Origin: Candidatus Woesearchaeota archaeon
Lineage (GTDB): Archaea > Nanobdellota > Nanobdellia > Woesearchaeales > B72-G16
Direction of reading: 5' to 3'
DNA length: 41,573 nt
Assembly (NCBI GenBank): GCA_003650545.1
Contig: QMQO01000007.1
Location: forward strand, 1-41,573
This document shows, piece after piece, positions 1-7,502 of this stretch; within the stretch, counting starts at the first letter, position 1, and every line of letters starts with the position of its first letter. A model generated the notes under the pieces. That model was not told the DNA's origin. It saw only the letters and a program-made list of their open reading frames with translations, and did no database searches. Both the position numbers and the translations under genes were made by a program.

Positions 1-26
1 GAGTGCGCCCATTCCGCTGCGCACTC
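1..26. repeat. GC-rich hairpin at window edge
   Basis: An 8-bp perfect inverted repeat (GAGTGCGC and GCGCACTC) with a 10-nt loop stands out from the AT-rich surroundings. It may be the end of a structured RNA, a terminator of a gene left of the window, or a mobile-element end. The cut-off context prevents a choice. Confidence 0.5.
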
Positions 27-59
27 ATTCATCAACCAAAAATGCTAGAAAAAACTAAC

Positions 60-108
60 GGAGGACCTCAATTCCTCCCAAACGTAAACGTTTGGGTATC
101 CTTGAGGT
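60..108 (+). promoter_or_regulatory. Structured 5' leader that buries the RBS of the first lipoprotein gene
   Basis: An outer stem pairs ACCTCAA (65-71) with TTGAGGT (102-108) and an inner stem pairs 77-84 with 89-96. The TTGAGGT strand contains the GAGGT ribosome binding site for the ATG at 116, so the fold hides it. GGAGG (60-64) can instead pair with CCTCC (74-78), which would compete with the inner stem. The pairing is visible in the sequence; control of translation is an inference. Confidence 0.5.
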
Positions 109-115
109 AGATGTA

Positions 116-949
116 ATGAAAAAATATCTTTTGATAATATTGCTTGTAGGAATTGTTTTGATTAGTGGTTGTGCTAAACAAAAAGTAAGTATTTGGGAAC
201 TGCCTCCATCGCTTTTTGAAGAACTCCCTTCACAAAATTTTAGAGGGATGTATTTTAATTTTACTAAACAACCTATTGTTAATGAACCAGTTGATCTCGT
301 TTTATCATTAAAACCTAAAGAATCGTTAAATGTGTCTGTCAAAGTTATATTTTGGACAAGGGACAAAATTGCTATTATTGACGAACACACTATTGACAAT
401 GAAACAGGCATGCAAACTAAAGAATGGGAAACCAACCTAAACAAACAAGAATTTAAAGAATTCAAAACTAAAATTAAATTTTTAGATACAGAAGATTGGT
501 GCGGTAGCATAGCTGCTCGCATAGAGGTTAATGGTTTATATTATGGCACTTTAAAATTGCTTATTAAACTTGAAAATCAGGAAATAGATGTTAGAACTGG
601 TTCAAGCCCAGAGTATATACAAAAATGCAAGGAGATTAGATCTAAAACCGCCCAAATACCTGATAAAGAATCGTGTGAAGCTCTTGGTGGCAGATGGGAA
701 AGAATTAGTCCGAGACTCGAAGAATACTGTAATTTACCAACGACAGATGCTGGGAAAGAATGTTCAGATTCATCTGAATGTGAAAGCTTTTGTATTGCTG
801 AATTACTAAATTTGACAAAAGAGGACAGGCTCAAACTTGCACAAGGAACCTTTGAAACCAAAGGCAGATGCCATGAATGGAAAATTATTGTAGGGTGTTA
901 TAGTGATGTCAGAAATGGAATTGCTCAACCAGCAGTGTGTGTAGATTAG
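116..949 (+). CDS. Hypothetical Cys-rich lipoprotein
   Basis: The predicted protein starts with a short lysine-bearing signal peptide and a hydrophobic stretch that ends in the lipobox ISGC, so it should be lipid-anchored on the outer face of the membrane. I chose the ATG at 116 because GAGGT lies 7 nt upstream and the signal peptide begins there; an in-frame TTG at 92 would add eight residues before it. The middle region looks like a beta-rich domain. The last 90 residues carry about eight cysteines in a pattern (CEALGG, then CNLPTTDAGKECSDSSEC, then VVGCY-like) that I associate with surface proteins of DPANN archaea. No enzymatic motif is visible. The next gene encodes a related lipoprotein with nearly the same signal peptide, so the two are probably duplicates acting together. 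Confidence 0.75.
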   Translation: MKKYLLIILLVGIVLISGCAKQKVSIWELPPSLFEELPSQNFRGMYFNFTKQPIVNEPVDLVLSLKPKESLNVSVKVIFWTRDKIAIIDEHTIDNETGMQTKEWETNLNKQEFKEFKTKIKFLDTEDWCGSIAARIEVNGLYYGTLKLLIKLENQEIDVRTGSSPEYIQKCKEIRSKTAQIPDKESCEALGGRWERISPRLEEYCNLPTTDAGKECSDSSECESFCIAELLNLTKEDRLKLAQGTFETKGRCHEWKIIVGCYSDVRNGIAQPAVCVD

Positions 950-967
950 ATATTTTATTAGAAAAAA

Positions 968-1735
968 ATGAATCCAAAATATATATTAACATTGTTCTTC
1001 ATCGGCGTTATTTTAATTAGCGGTTGTGCTAAACAACCTTCTGATAAGAGTTATTATCCTTTACAAGTTGAAATAAATTTTTTGCAAACCCCAAAATTAA
1101 ACGACATCATTGATATAACTGTCACAGCAAAGGATATCACTAATTATAGGGACGAGGCATCAAAACAATCAATTGTAGAGCGTCGCAAAAATGAGACCAT
1201 GACAATTCCACTCCATTTGCCAGATGGATTTGAGTATGTGAGCGGGGACTTCGAATTTGTAAAAATAGTAGATTCAACACATCGTTGGTCAAAGAAAACC
1301 AAAATTTATACGTGGTCTGGTGATGTGTTAGTCAATAATGAGGAATTAATACTTAATGCCAAGATTAAAGCAGTTAAATCAGGAGAAGATTGGCCAGTTA
1401 TAAGTCACATATATGTTGAGCCAAAAGATCCAGAACGGCATTATACACTAGGCGGAAAAGGCATTACATTGTATGTTACTTTTGATGAAAAATCAGGAAA
1501 AGTAAGCAAAGAATCTTCTTACAAACCAACAGGAGTGGAAGTTGCTAGACGTGTAGATGATACATCTCCGCCAAAGGAAGATACCCCATCACAAAGAGAC
1601 TTATGGGAAGAACAACTGTCAGAAACCACCCAAATACCTATTACCGATTGTGCTCAAAGAGCAGGCAACACGCTATGTGAAGGACTTTCTGAGGGAGATA
1701 AACTGCCTTCCTGTGATTGTAATGATTGTTGGTAA
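968..1735 (+). CDS. Hypothetical lipoprotein, paralogue of the upstream gene
   Basis: This protein begins with a hydrophobic signal and the lipobox ISGC followed by AKQ, almost identical to the preceding gene 18 nt upstream, so both are likely co-transcribed surface lipoproteins. The body (about residues 30-180) seems beta-rich, with no catalytic motif that I recognise. The frame stops after a cysteine-dense tail (CDCNDCW). Immediately downstream the +1 frame encodes another Cys-rich stretch resembling a Kunitz domain. The natural protein may therefore have been longer, with its end displaced by a frameshift or recoding. No strong ribosome binding site precedes the ATG, which fits translational coupling to the first gene. 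Confidence 0.7.
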   Translation: MNPKYILTLFFIGVILISGCAKQPSDKSYYPLQVEINFLQTPKLNDIIDITVTAKDITNYRDEASKQSIVERRKNETMTIPLHLPDGFEYVSGDFEFVKIVDSTHRWSKKTKIYTWSGDVLVNNEELILNAKIKAVKSGEDWPVISHIYVEPKDPERHYTLGGKGITLYVTFDEKSGKVSKESSYKPTGVEVARRVDDTSPPKEDTPSQRDLWEEQLSETTQIPITDCAQRAGNTLCEGLSEGDKLPSCDCNDCW

Positions 1736-1736
1736 G

Positions 1737-1907
1737 ATAAACGCTGTTCAATGCCCAAAGCCTAAAGAGATTGGCAGTTGCGAGCCAATAAACGGCTTCT
1801 ATTATAACACATCTTCAAATACTTGCAAGATCATAAGCGGATGCTCTGTTGAAGGGTTAATCCCTTTTAAGTCCAGTTCTGAATGTGAAACTCTGTGTGC
1901 GGATTAA
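1737..1907 (+). pseudogene. Out-of-frame Kunitz-like C-terminal segment
   Basis: In the frame one base ahead of the preceding lipoprotein gene, the sequence encodes a Cys-rich stretch ending in TAA at 1905-1907. The spacing C-x7-C-(YYYN-like FYYN)-x6-C-x4-GC-x8-F-x5-EC-x3-C resembles a Kunitz/BPTI domain. There is no convincing start codon or ribosome binding site for it alone, because the longer open frame back to 1557 overlaps real coding sequence. It is best read as the displaced C-terminus of the 968-1735 lipoprotein, by sequencing error, mutation or recoding near TGG-TAA. Confidence 0.45.
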
Positions 1908-2141
1908 CCAGTATTCATAGTGACGCACATTTTTCAGAAAATAAAGACAAGCTTTAAATAAATCAAAGAAATCATTTTTTGTATTAGGGAAAACCTAAAG
2001 CTCAATAAAACATAAAACGCTTTTGCGCCTGATTTTAAAAAATCCGTGCGTGAAAGTTTTGAGCTGTGAATTACGCATTAGAAGCCGAAAAAGCAGAATT
2101 CTAATGTTTCAGGCGATTAGCCACTATATAATGGTTACGTG
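1908..2141. other. Gene-free region with nested inverted repeats, possible structured RNA
   Basis: I find no gene here. Four perfect or near-perfect pairings lie within 140 nt: 1999-2005 with 2059-2065 (AGCTCAA/TTGAGCT), 2026-2032 with 2109-2115 (CGCCTGA/TCAGGCG), 2075-2083 with 2099-2107, and 2118-2123 with 2132-2137. The first two cross, which would make a pseudoknot. The GC content is locally higher than in neighbouring spacers. A non-coding RNA is plausible, but I cannot name a family. Confidence 0.35.
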
Positions 2142-2157
2142 CCGAAACATTTATAAA
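2142..2157 (+). promoter_or_regulatory. Archaeal promoter (BRE/TATA) for the metallophosphoesterase
   Basis: CCGAAA (BRE) is followed by ATTTATAAA (TATA box). Transcription would start near 2180. The following stretch includes a tandem 10-bp repeat GATATCTGAT at about 2207-2226. Confidence 0.6.
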
Positions 2158-2253
2158 GGATAAAAAAGAGGATAAAAAATAGGTTATAAAAGAAATAATT
2201 AATTAGGATATCTGATGATATCTGATTTATATCTATCTTTAAGGGCAAAGAAA

Positions 2254-2856
2254 ATGAAAATACTCGCAACTGGAGACATACATGGCGATACAAGAGCAGC
2301 AAAACAGTTAGCTGAGAAGGCTGCTGAAGAAAATGTAGATTTAGTGGTTATTAGCGGAGATATAACATTCAGTGAACAGAGTACTGATAATTTAATTGGG
2401 CCTTTTAAAAAGAAAAATCTGAAAGTGCTGCTTATTCCAGGTAATCATGAAAGCATCGCAACTGCTGATTTTCTTGCAGAATTATACGGTGTTAAAAACA
2501 TACATGGCTATTCTGTTAGGTATGATGATGTAGGTATTTTTGGAGCAGGTGGGGCAAATATAGGATTACAGCAGCATTCTGAAGAAGAATTATTTGATTT
2601 ACTGAAGAAAGGTCACGATCGAATTAAGTATCTCAAAAAAAAGGTAATGGTTACGCATGTGCACCCCAGCGATACTAAAATGGAAAAATTCACAAATCTT
2701 TTTCCAGGTAGCTCAGGAGTTAAGAAAGCTATCGAGACTTTTAAGCCAGACATCTTGCTCTGTAGCCATGTTCACGAAGCTGAAGGTATCGAAGAAAAGA
2801 TAGGCGAAACTAGAGTTATTAATGTTGGTAAGAAAGGAAAAATAATTGAATTATGA
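2254..2856 (+). CDS. Calcineurin-like metallophosphoesterase
   Basis: The protein has the full metallophosphoesterase signature: GDIHGD near the N-terminus, then SGD, GNHES, and a C-terminal SHVHEAEG, which together bind a two-metal centre and hydrolyse phosphoester bonds. It is about 200 residues long, typical of small archaeal YfcE/MJ0936-like phosphodiesterases. The ATG at 2254 puts the first strand (MKILATGDIHGD) at the start, as in the family; an in-frame ATG at 2215 would add 13 residues that look non-conserved, although it lies at a suitable distance from the promoter. The substrate cannot be told from sequence. Confidence 0.85.
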   Translation: MKILATGDIHGDTRAAKQLAEKAAEENVDLVVISGDITFSEQSTDNLIGPFKKKNLKVLLIPGNHESIATADFLAELYGVKNIHGYSVRYDDVGIFGAGGANIGLQQHSEEELFDLLKKGHDRIKYLKKKVMVTHVHPSDTKMEKFTNLFPGSSGVKKAIETFKPDILLCSHVHEAEGIEEKIGETRVINVGKKGKIIEL

Positions 2857-2918
2857 ATTATAATTTTGGAGTTCCAGCCAAGTTGAGTATCGTAGATGTA
2901 TAAGCGGTTATACACAAG

Positions 2919-2951
2919 TATACTAATCATACTAATATACTAATCATACTA
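2919..2951. repeat. Tandem 17-bp repeat between convergent genes
   Basis: TATACTAATCATACTA occurs twice (2919-2934 and 2936-2951) with one A between copies. It lies in the AT-rich spacer where the metallophosphoesterase and radical SAM genes converge. Confidence 0.6.
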
Positions 2952-2969
2952 TAAATTATAAGTTTTATA

Positions 2970-4034
2970 CTATAAGTAGTTAATTTCTATTTTCAGCTTA
3001 TCCCATGTTGGATATTCTTCAACAATCGCTGGTTTAAGTTTTTGATTTAAATTTTCTTTTATCTCCTCAAGAATCCATGGTGCAATTAACACCCTATTCT
3101 TTTCAGCTTGAATTAGTTTTGCAGGAATTTTAAATTTTTTCATAAGCTTGGTTCTTAATGCAACAGGCCTCTTTGCCTCAATCATTCCTCTTATTAGAGT
3201 TCCTTCTTCTGAAATAATATCGTAATCTTTTGCAACATTTTTTGCCCTCAATTTTATTCTCTTTGAAAGCTGGACTCTATCTTTAAGTTTTGCAGTACAA
3301 TAATGAACACGCAATTTAGGATATTTTTTTGCACAATATTTTAATATCTTTAGTGCCAAAGTTTCACTGCCTTTTATTGCATAGCTTAGTTTGTTTTTTA
3401 TATGAAAACCCCGTTCCTGAAGCTGGTTTGCTTTGTTGTCCGCTATCTCCAACTCATTGATATTGAGGAACTTGATTTTTTCTACGAAAAAATCTATTAG
3501 TTTTTTTGTTTGTTTCAGTTTTCCAGGGACGGCCGGAATCTCTATTCCTAAATCCCAATCAAAGTTTTTTGCTAGTGAAATTTTATACCAAAGATCACTT
3601 TTATCAATATCTGGATGAAACCTAAGTTCATCTAAACCTGCTTTGTAAAGATTTTTTAGTTTCTTTGAATCTATTAAATCAAAAGAAGTATATAGATGGA
3701 TATGGAATGTTTTGCCAAACTTTTTCTTTAGAGCTTTTATTATTCTTAGTGTTCTATCAAGCGTCATTAAAGGGTCGCCTCCTGTTAGACCGGCTCCTTT
3801 TGCTTCTGTTAGCTGTGCTTCTTTAATGATGTTTTTTATTTTATTGGTTGGCCATTCATTTGCATAGGTTACATCTTTTTTGTACTTTTCGTCTGAGATT
3901 GGACAATAATAACAGTCTCTTCTACAAAGACCTGTCACAAATATTACTTCTTTTCTCCCCAAGACACATAGCTGACATCCTCTAGGAAGGGAGTTTATTC
4001 TTTTGGAGTAATACGGTGTATTTTTGATTTTCAT
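2970..4034 (-). CDS. Radical SAM protein (COG2108-like)
   Basis: The motif CRRDCYYCP (Cys37, Cys41, Cys44) is the CxxxCxxC site that binds the 4Fe-4S cluster used by radical S-adenosylmethionine enzymes. Two further cysteines (CQLC, residues 20-23) precede it. GLTGGDPL fits the SAM-contacting glycine-rich segment that follows the cluster. The 354-residue length and the overall pattern match the archaeal group described as related to pyruvate-formate-lyase activating enzyme (COG2108), whose substrate is unknown to me. The C-terminal 130 residues are lysine-rich and carry no cluster motif. The gene is transcribed alone, converging with the metallophosphoesterase. Confidence 0.85.
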   Translation of the reverse strand: MKIKNTPYYSKRINSLPRGCQLCVLGRKEVIFVTGLCRRDCYYCPISDEKYKKDVTYANEWPTNKIKNIIKEAQLTEAKGAGLTGGDPLMTLDRTLRIIKALKKKFGKTFHIHLYTSFDLIDSKKLKNLYKAGLDELRFHPDIDKSDLWYKISLAKNFDWDLGIEIPAVPGKLKQTKKLIDFFVEKIKFLNINELEIADNKANQLQERGFHIKNKLSYAIKGSETLALKILKYCAKKYPKLRVHYCTAKLKDRVQLSKRIKLRAKNVAKDYDIISEEGTLIRGMIEAKRPVALRTKLMKKFKIPAKLIQAEKNRVLIAPWILEEIKENLNQKLKPAIVEEYPTWDKLKIEINYL

Positions 4035-4190
4035 AGTAAGAAAGAAAAGATAGACAACTTTTTAATTTTATCTTTTTAGCTTCTGATCAACAATATTCAT
4101 TTAATGAAAAAGCTAGAAAATAGGATAGAATAGGATCACAAAGATGACAAATGGATTGAAATTAATCGCCAATATTAAATTTTTCTAGTA

Positions 4191-4952
4191 TCACTCAAAA
4201 ATAGTTTTATAATTCTTATAAATAATCTTCGCCATTTCTTCGGATGTTAAGCCATGCAATTCTGCAATCTTTGTAACTGACTTTTCTATGTTAGCTGGCT
4301 CGTTTCTCTCACGAGGAACTGGCGATAAAAAAGGTGAATCTGATTCTGTTAAAATTCTATTTTGAGGAATAACACTTGCTAGTCTCTGAAAATGTTTATC
4401 ATAAACCACAATACAAGGTATTGAAAATTTAAAGCCATTGTCAAGAGCACGGAACACTTGTCTTTCTTCACCCTGGAAGCAATGCAACACGATGTTCTTC
4501 ATATTGTTTTGTTCTAACATTGTTAAAACGTCATCTTCAGCCTTTCTTGAATGTACTAATACAGGTTTCTTTATTTTCTTTGCTAGATCTAGAACCTGCT
4601 GAAAGATTTGTTTTTGTTTTTCCCAAAGATTTTTTTTTGCAAGTTTGTGATCTAAACCTACTTCGCCTATGGCAATTATTTTGTTTTTGTTTTTTTCAAT
4701 AAATTTAAGTTCCTCGTCCACACCAAATGAGCTTTCTTTAATGGTGTGCAAGCTTTCTATCGGATCAATACCTAAAGCTGCTTTTACTATTTTGTATTTT
4801 TTTCCCATTTTTAATGATTCACGATTAGAAACAGGCGAACCTCCATTCTGGATAATTACTTTAACATCATGACGTTGTGCTCTTTCAATTACATCTTTTA
4901 GATCGTTTGTAAATTGTGGCGAATCTAGATGTGCATGGATATCTACGTACAT
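4191..4952 (-). CDS. TatD family metal-dependent hydrolase
   Basis: The sequence has the TatD pattern: an HxH pair at residues 6-8 (DIHAHLD), IGEVGLD, a PVLVHSRKA histidine, HCFQG, and ESDSPFLSP with the catalytic Asp. These residues hold two metal ions in a TIM-barrel amidohydrolase. Members act as DNases or hydrolases in DNA repair or turnover, with substrate not fixed by sequence. At 253 residues it has normal length. GGTGAT lies just upstream of the ATG (revealed on the minus strand at about 4957-4965), a good archaeal ribosome binding site. Confidence 0.88.
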   Translation of the reverse strand: MYVDIHAHLDSPQFTNDLKDVIERAQRHDVKVIIQNGGSPVSNRESLKMGKKYKIVKAALGIDPIESLHTIKESSFGVDEELKFIEKNKNKIIAIGEVGLDHKLAKKNLWEKQKQIFQQVLDLAKKIKKPVLVHSRKAEDDVLTMLEQNNMKNIVLHCFQGEERQVFRALDNGFKFSIPCIVVYDKHFQRLASVIPQNRILTESDSPFLSPVPRERNEPANIEKSVTKIAELHGLTSEEMAKIIYKNYKTIFE

Positions 4953-5001
4953 AGCTTATCACCGATTAAGCATATTATATTCTACAGAATATAGTTCTGA
5001 T

Positions 5002-5934
5002 TTAAATATTTATTCTTTCCTTCAAGGCTGCAATCATCAAAGGAAGTGCTATTGTTGCATCACAAATAACATCAACAAACTTTGCTTTCAAACTTAATTT
5101 TCCCCAAGAGATGCTCTCTTTTAGTTCAGCCCCTGAACTGCCACCTGGCTCTGGTCTGTCCATTGTTATTTGCACACCATAATCTGCTCCTTCTTTTGGC
5201 CTAAACTGCATTGCTTGTTGAATATAATTTTTGGGTACACCACCACCAATATAGATAACACCTGTGCGCTTTGCCTTGAACGCATACTGCATTATTTGTT
5301 TAAGATCTGCAAAAGCATTTACATTTATGTATTCTCCTGCTGCTAATCTGCCCCAAATCATTAAACCAATACCTGAATCAGATATTGCAGGACAAAAAAT
5401 GGGTATTTTTTTGGAAGCACAAACGTTTAAAATTGAATTTCGATCTTCAACATTCTCGCCAATCTTCCAAAGCAATTCTGGAATGTTATCAATATCTTTT
5501 AGTTTATAAAAGATCTTTGTGAAAAAATCTTCCAATGTTTGATAAACTTCGTTTTTCATAAAACTATCATATATTCTGTCTATTCCTTGTTTGTTTAACT
5601 CCTCATCATCTATTAGATGAGAACCTTGATAATGTGAATGACCAAGAGCTTCTATCAGGTCGTGTGTTAGGTTAGCGCCTGTTATAACCAAAACATCAAT
5701 CCAGTCTGATTTTAACATATCCACTAAAACTTGTTTCATACCACCAGGCACCATGGCTCCTGCAACTCCTAGAAAAACTCGACAATCTTTATCTGTAAAC
5801 ATATCTTCCATTATCTGTGTTGCTTTTGCTATTTTACCAGCACCCATTACATTGCTTTGCCGCATGGCATTAACTAGATCATTTACAGACATTTTTTTTT
5901 CTAAAGAGATTTGTTTTATTGGCTTTAGTTGCAT
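5002..5934 (-). CDS. dys: Deoxyhypusine synthase
   Basis: This enzyme transfers the aminobutyl group of spermidine to a lysine of translation factor aIF5A, using NAD, the first step of hypusine formation. The sequence shows the family's AGAMVPGGM block, the ITGANLTHDLIEALGH segment, and GGGVPKN whose Lys235 corresponds to the catalytic lysine that forms the enzyme-substrate imine. At 310 residues it is of normal archaeal length. GGTGAT precedes the ATG by 8 nt. It lies just downstream of speD on the same strand, and SpeD supplies the decarboxylated AdoMet needed for spermidine, so the two genes form a sensible pair. Confidence 0.95.
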   Translation of the reverse strand: MQLKPIKQISLEKKMSVNDLVNAMRQSNVMGAGKIAKATQIMEDMFTDKDCRVFLGVAGAMVPGGMKQVLVDMLKSDWIDVLVITGANLTHDLIEALGHSHYQGSHLIDDEELNKQGIDRIYDSFMKNEVYQTLEDFFTKIFYKLKDIDNIPELLWKIGENVEDRNSILNVCASKKIPIFCPAISDSGIGLMIWGRLAAGEYINVNAFADLKQIMQYAFKAKRTGVIYIGGGVPKNYIQQAMQFRPKEGADYGVQITMDRPEPGGSSGAELKESISWGKLSLKAKFVDVICDATIALPLMIAALKERINI

Positions 5935-6118
5935 AGATTATCACCAATTGGATAAAATATTGAACATCAAATATAATAAATATTACATTATAATAATACC
6001 AATGAATTTATAGAATCTAGCTTCCTGCTTTTCTTACAGAATCGTGTAACATATTACTAAGAGAATTTATTGATTTATAAGATTTTGGGTTTTTCGGTTT
6101 TTATTAAATTAATTTAAG

Positions 6119-6541
6119 CTAAAGTAACGCCAGGTTTCTACGCTGCTCAAAAATGATCTTTTTTGTTTTTTTAACATCAACTGGATAATGAAAACCGCGT
6201 TGAAACATCTTATGGTCATATTTTGCAGGTTTAAAATAGCTGATTATTTTTTCCAATGCGCTTTGTTCATCAAATTCTTTGCAAGAAAATATATCAAGAG
6301 CTGCAAAGTATTGTTCTGGATATGTGTGAACAGAAATATGGCTTTCTGCTATGATCACAAAACCAGAAATCCCCCATTTTTCATGTGGCGGTTCTAAATA
6401 TTTCATAACATTAGGAAGCGAAATCTTGGTCATCTCTATATGGTCGGGCATCTCGTCAAGAAAAGTGTATATAAAACTTTCGTTTGCTAAAAGATTTTTT
6501 GCACACCCATACAATTCCATTACGAGATGTGGTCCATACAT
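6119..6541 (-). CDS. speD: S-adenosylmethionine decarboxylase proenzyme
   Basis: SpeD makes decarboxylated AdoMet, the aminopropyl donor for spermidine. The motif AESHISVHTYPE marks the self-cleavage site: Glu66-Ser67 is cut and Ser67 becomes the pyruvoyl cofactor. FSC around residue 104 fits the family's catalytic cysteine region. At 140 residues it is a short class 1 prokaryotic enzyme. The ATG is the first start after an in-frame TAA. A perfect GGAGGT lies 21 nt upstream (6563-6568), too far for ordinary use. The gene precedes dys, which consumes spermidine. Confidence 0.93.
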   Translation of the reverse strand: MYGPHLVMELYGCAKNLLANESFIYTFLDEMPDHIEMTKISLPNVMKYLEPPHEKWGISGFVIIAESHISVHTYPEQYFAALDIFSCKEFDEQSALEKIISYFKPAKYDHKMFQRGFHYPVDVKKTKKIIFEQRRNLALL

Positions 6542-6880
6542 TTTGGATTACAATAAAAATCTACCTCCTTTTTTAATTAGAATTTAATAATTCTTATCAG
6601 CTTATAAACTTAACGGTTATCTTATCAATTAGACAATATAAACCTAGTGTTGCTTTGTTATAGAATATAAATTTTATTGACCATTGGATAGATTTATTGA
6701 CTATCAATTATCACAATTATCAATTACATGTCTTACTTTTGTATTCGCTTATATTTTATAAGGATTATTAATAAAGAATAATAAGAAAAGAAATAAGAAA
6801 TGTTAATAAGGAATGTTAAGGAATATGTTTATAAGATTAACAATCTTTATAAAGAAGGCAAAAATCTAAAAGTGTAGGTG
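6542..6880. promoter_or_regulatory. Divergent promoter region between speD and the 6881 gene
   Basis: No gene is visible. A TATA-like TTTATAAG for speD reads on the minus strand near 6601-6609, and CTTTATAAAG at 6845-6854 serves the rightward gene. TATCAATTA occurs three times (6623-6631, 6702-6710, 6718-6726) and could be a regulator site. Many AT-rich simple stretches fill the rest. Confidence 0.45.
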
Positions 6881-7306
6881 ATGAATATGACCATAATCGG
6901 TTTTAATTTCAAAAGGTTTGATGCTGAAAAAAAAGAACATCAAGGCGGCAATATCAAGGTAGATAATAACATCAATATAAAAAGTGTCGAAGAGTTTGAA
7001 GTAAATCTTGGCAAAGGGGCCCAAAAAGCACTAAAGTTTAATTTCGAATTCTCGTCCACATTTCAACCAGATATCGGCAGGATTATAATTGCAGGTGAAG
7101 TGATTGACCTTGAAGATGAAAAAAAGGTTAAAGAGATAGTTGAAGCATGGAAAAAGAAAGAAAAACTTGATGAGAAAGTGATGGAGCCAGTGATGACTTA
7201 CATTCTTAATAAAAGTAATATTCAAGCTTTATTAATTGCAAAGGATTTAAATTTACCAAGTCCTGTTCCTCTGCCAAGAATCAGGAAGCTGCCAAAAACT
7301 AAGTAA
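6881..7306 (+). CDS. Conserved hypothetical protein, possibly SecB-like fold
   Basis: This 141-residue protein is soluble and has no signal peptide. The pattern is several predicted beta strands (NIKVDNNINI, ALKFNFEFSSTF, GRIIIAGEVID), then a long charged helix, a second helix and a PVPLPRI tail. The strand-rich sheet followed by a long helix and a proline/leucine tail reminds me of SecB-like chaperones known from some archaea, but this is a weak guess. Candidate starts are the ATG at 6881, close to the expected transcription start for a leaderless message, and the ATG at 6887, preceded by GGTGAT at 6877-6882. Confidence 0.6.
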   Translation: MNMTIIGFNFKRFDAEKKEHQGGNIKVDNNINIKSVEEFEVNLGKGAQKALKFNFEFSSTFQPDIGRIIIAGEVIDLEDEKKVKEIVEAWKKKEKLDEKVMEPVMTYILNKSNIQALLIAKDLNLPSPVPLPRIRKLPKTK

Positions 7307-7353
7307 AAACTAGTGTGATGGTCTATTGAAATATTTATTTTCATATATCAAAA

Positions 7354-7390
7354 CGAAAGGTTTATATATTCTTGTTGATTTTAAATCAAC
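7354..7390 (+). promoter_or_regulatory. cdc48 promoter with palindromic candidate operator
   Basis: CGAAAGG (BRE, 7354-7360) is followed by TTTATATA (7361-7368). GTTGATTT-t-AAATCAAC at 7374-7390 is a perfect 8-bp palindrome around one base. It lies between the TATA box and the expected start site, where archaeal repressors usually bind. The regulator is unknown. Confidence 0.55.
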
Positions 7391-7502
7391 AAAAAGGGGT
7401 TTATTGATTTGAATATTTATTAAACAAGAATAAATAGTTACAAGAATAATTAGAATTAATAATTAGAATTAGTTGAATAGTTAATTGAATGGAAATTTAA
7501 AA

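Noticed and set aside
1557-1736. Separate gene starting at ATG 1557 for the Kunitz-like frame
   Set aside because: The first 60 codons lie out of frame inside the lipoprotein gene and give an unconvincing sequence; only the part after 1737 looks like a real domain.
2919-2951. CRISPR-like repeats
   Set aside because: Only two copies with a 1-nt spacer; no array or cas gene occurs in the window.
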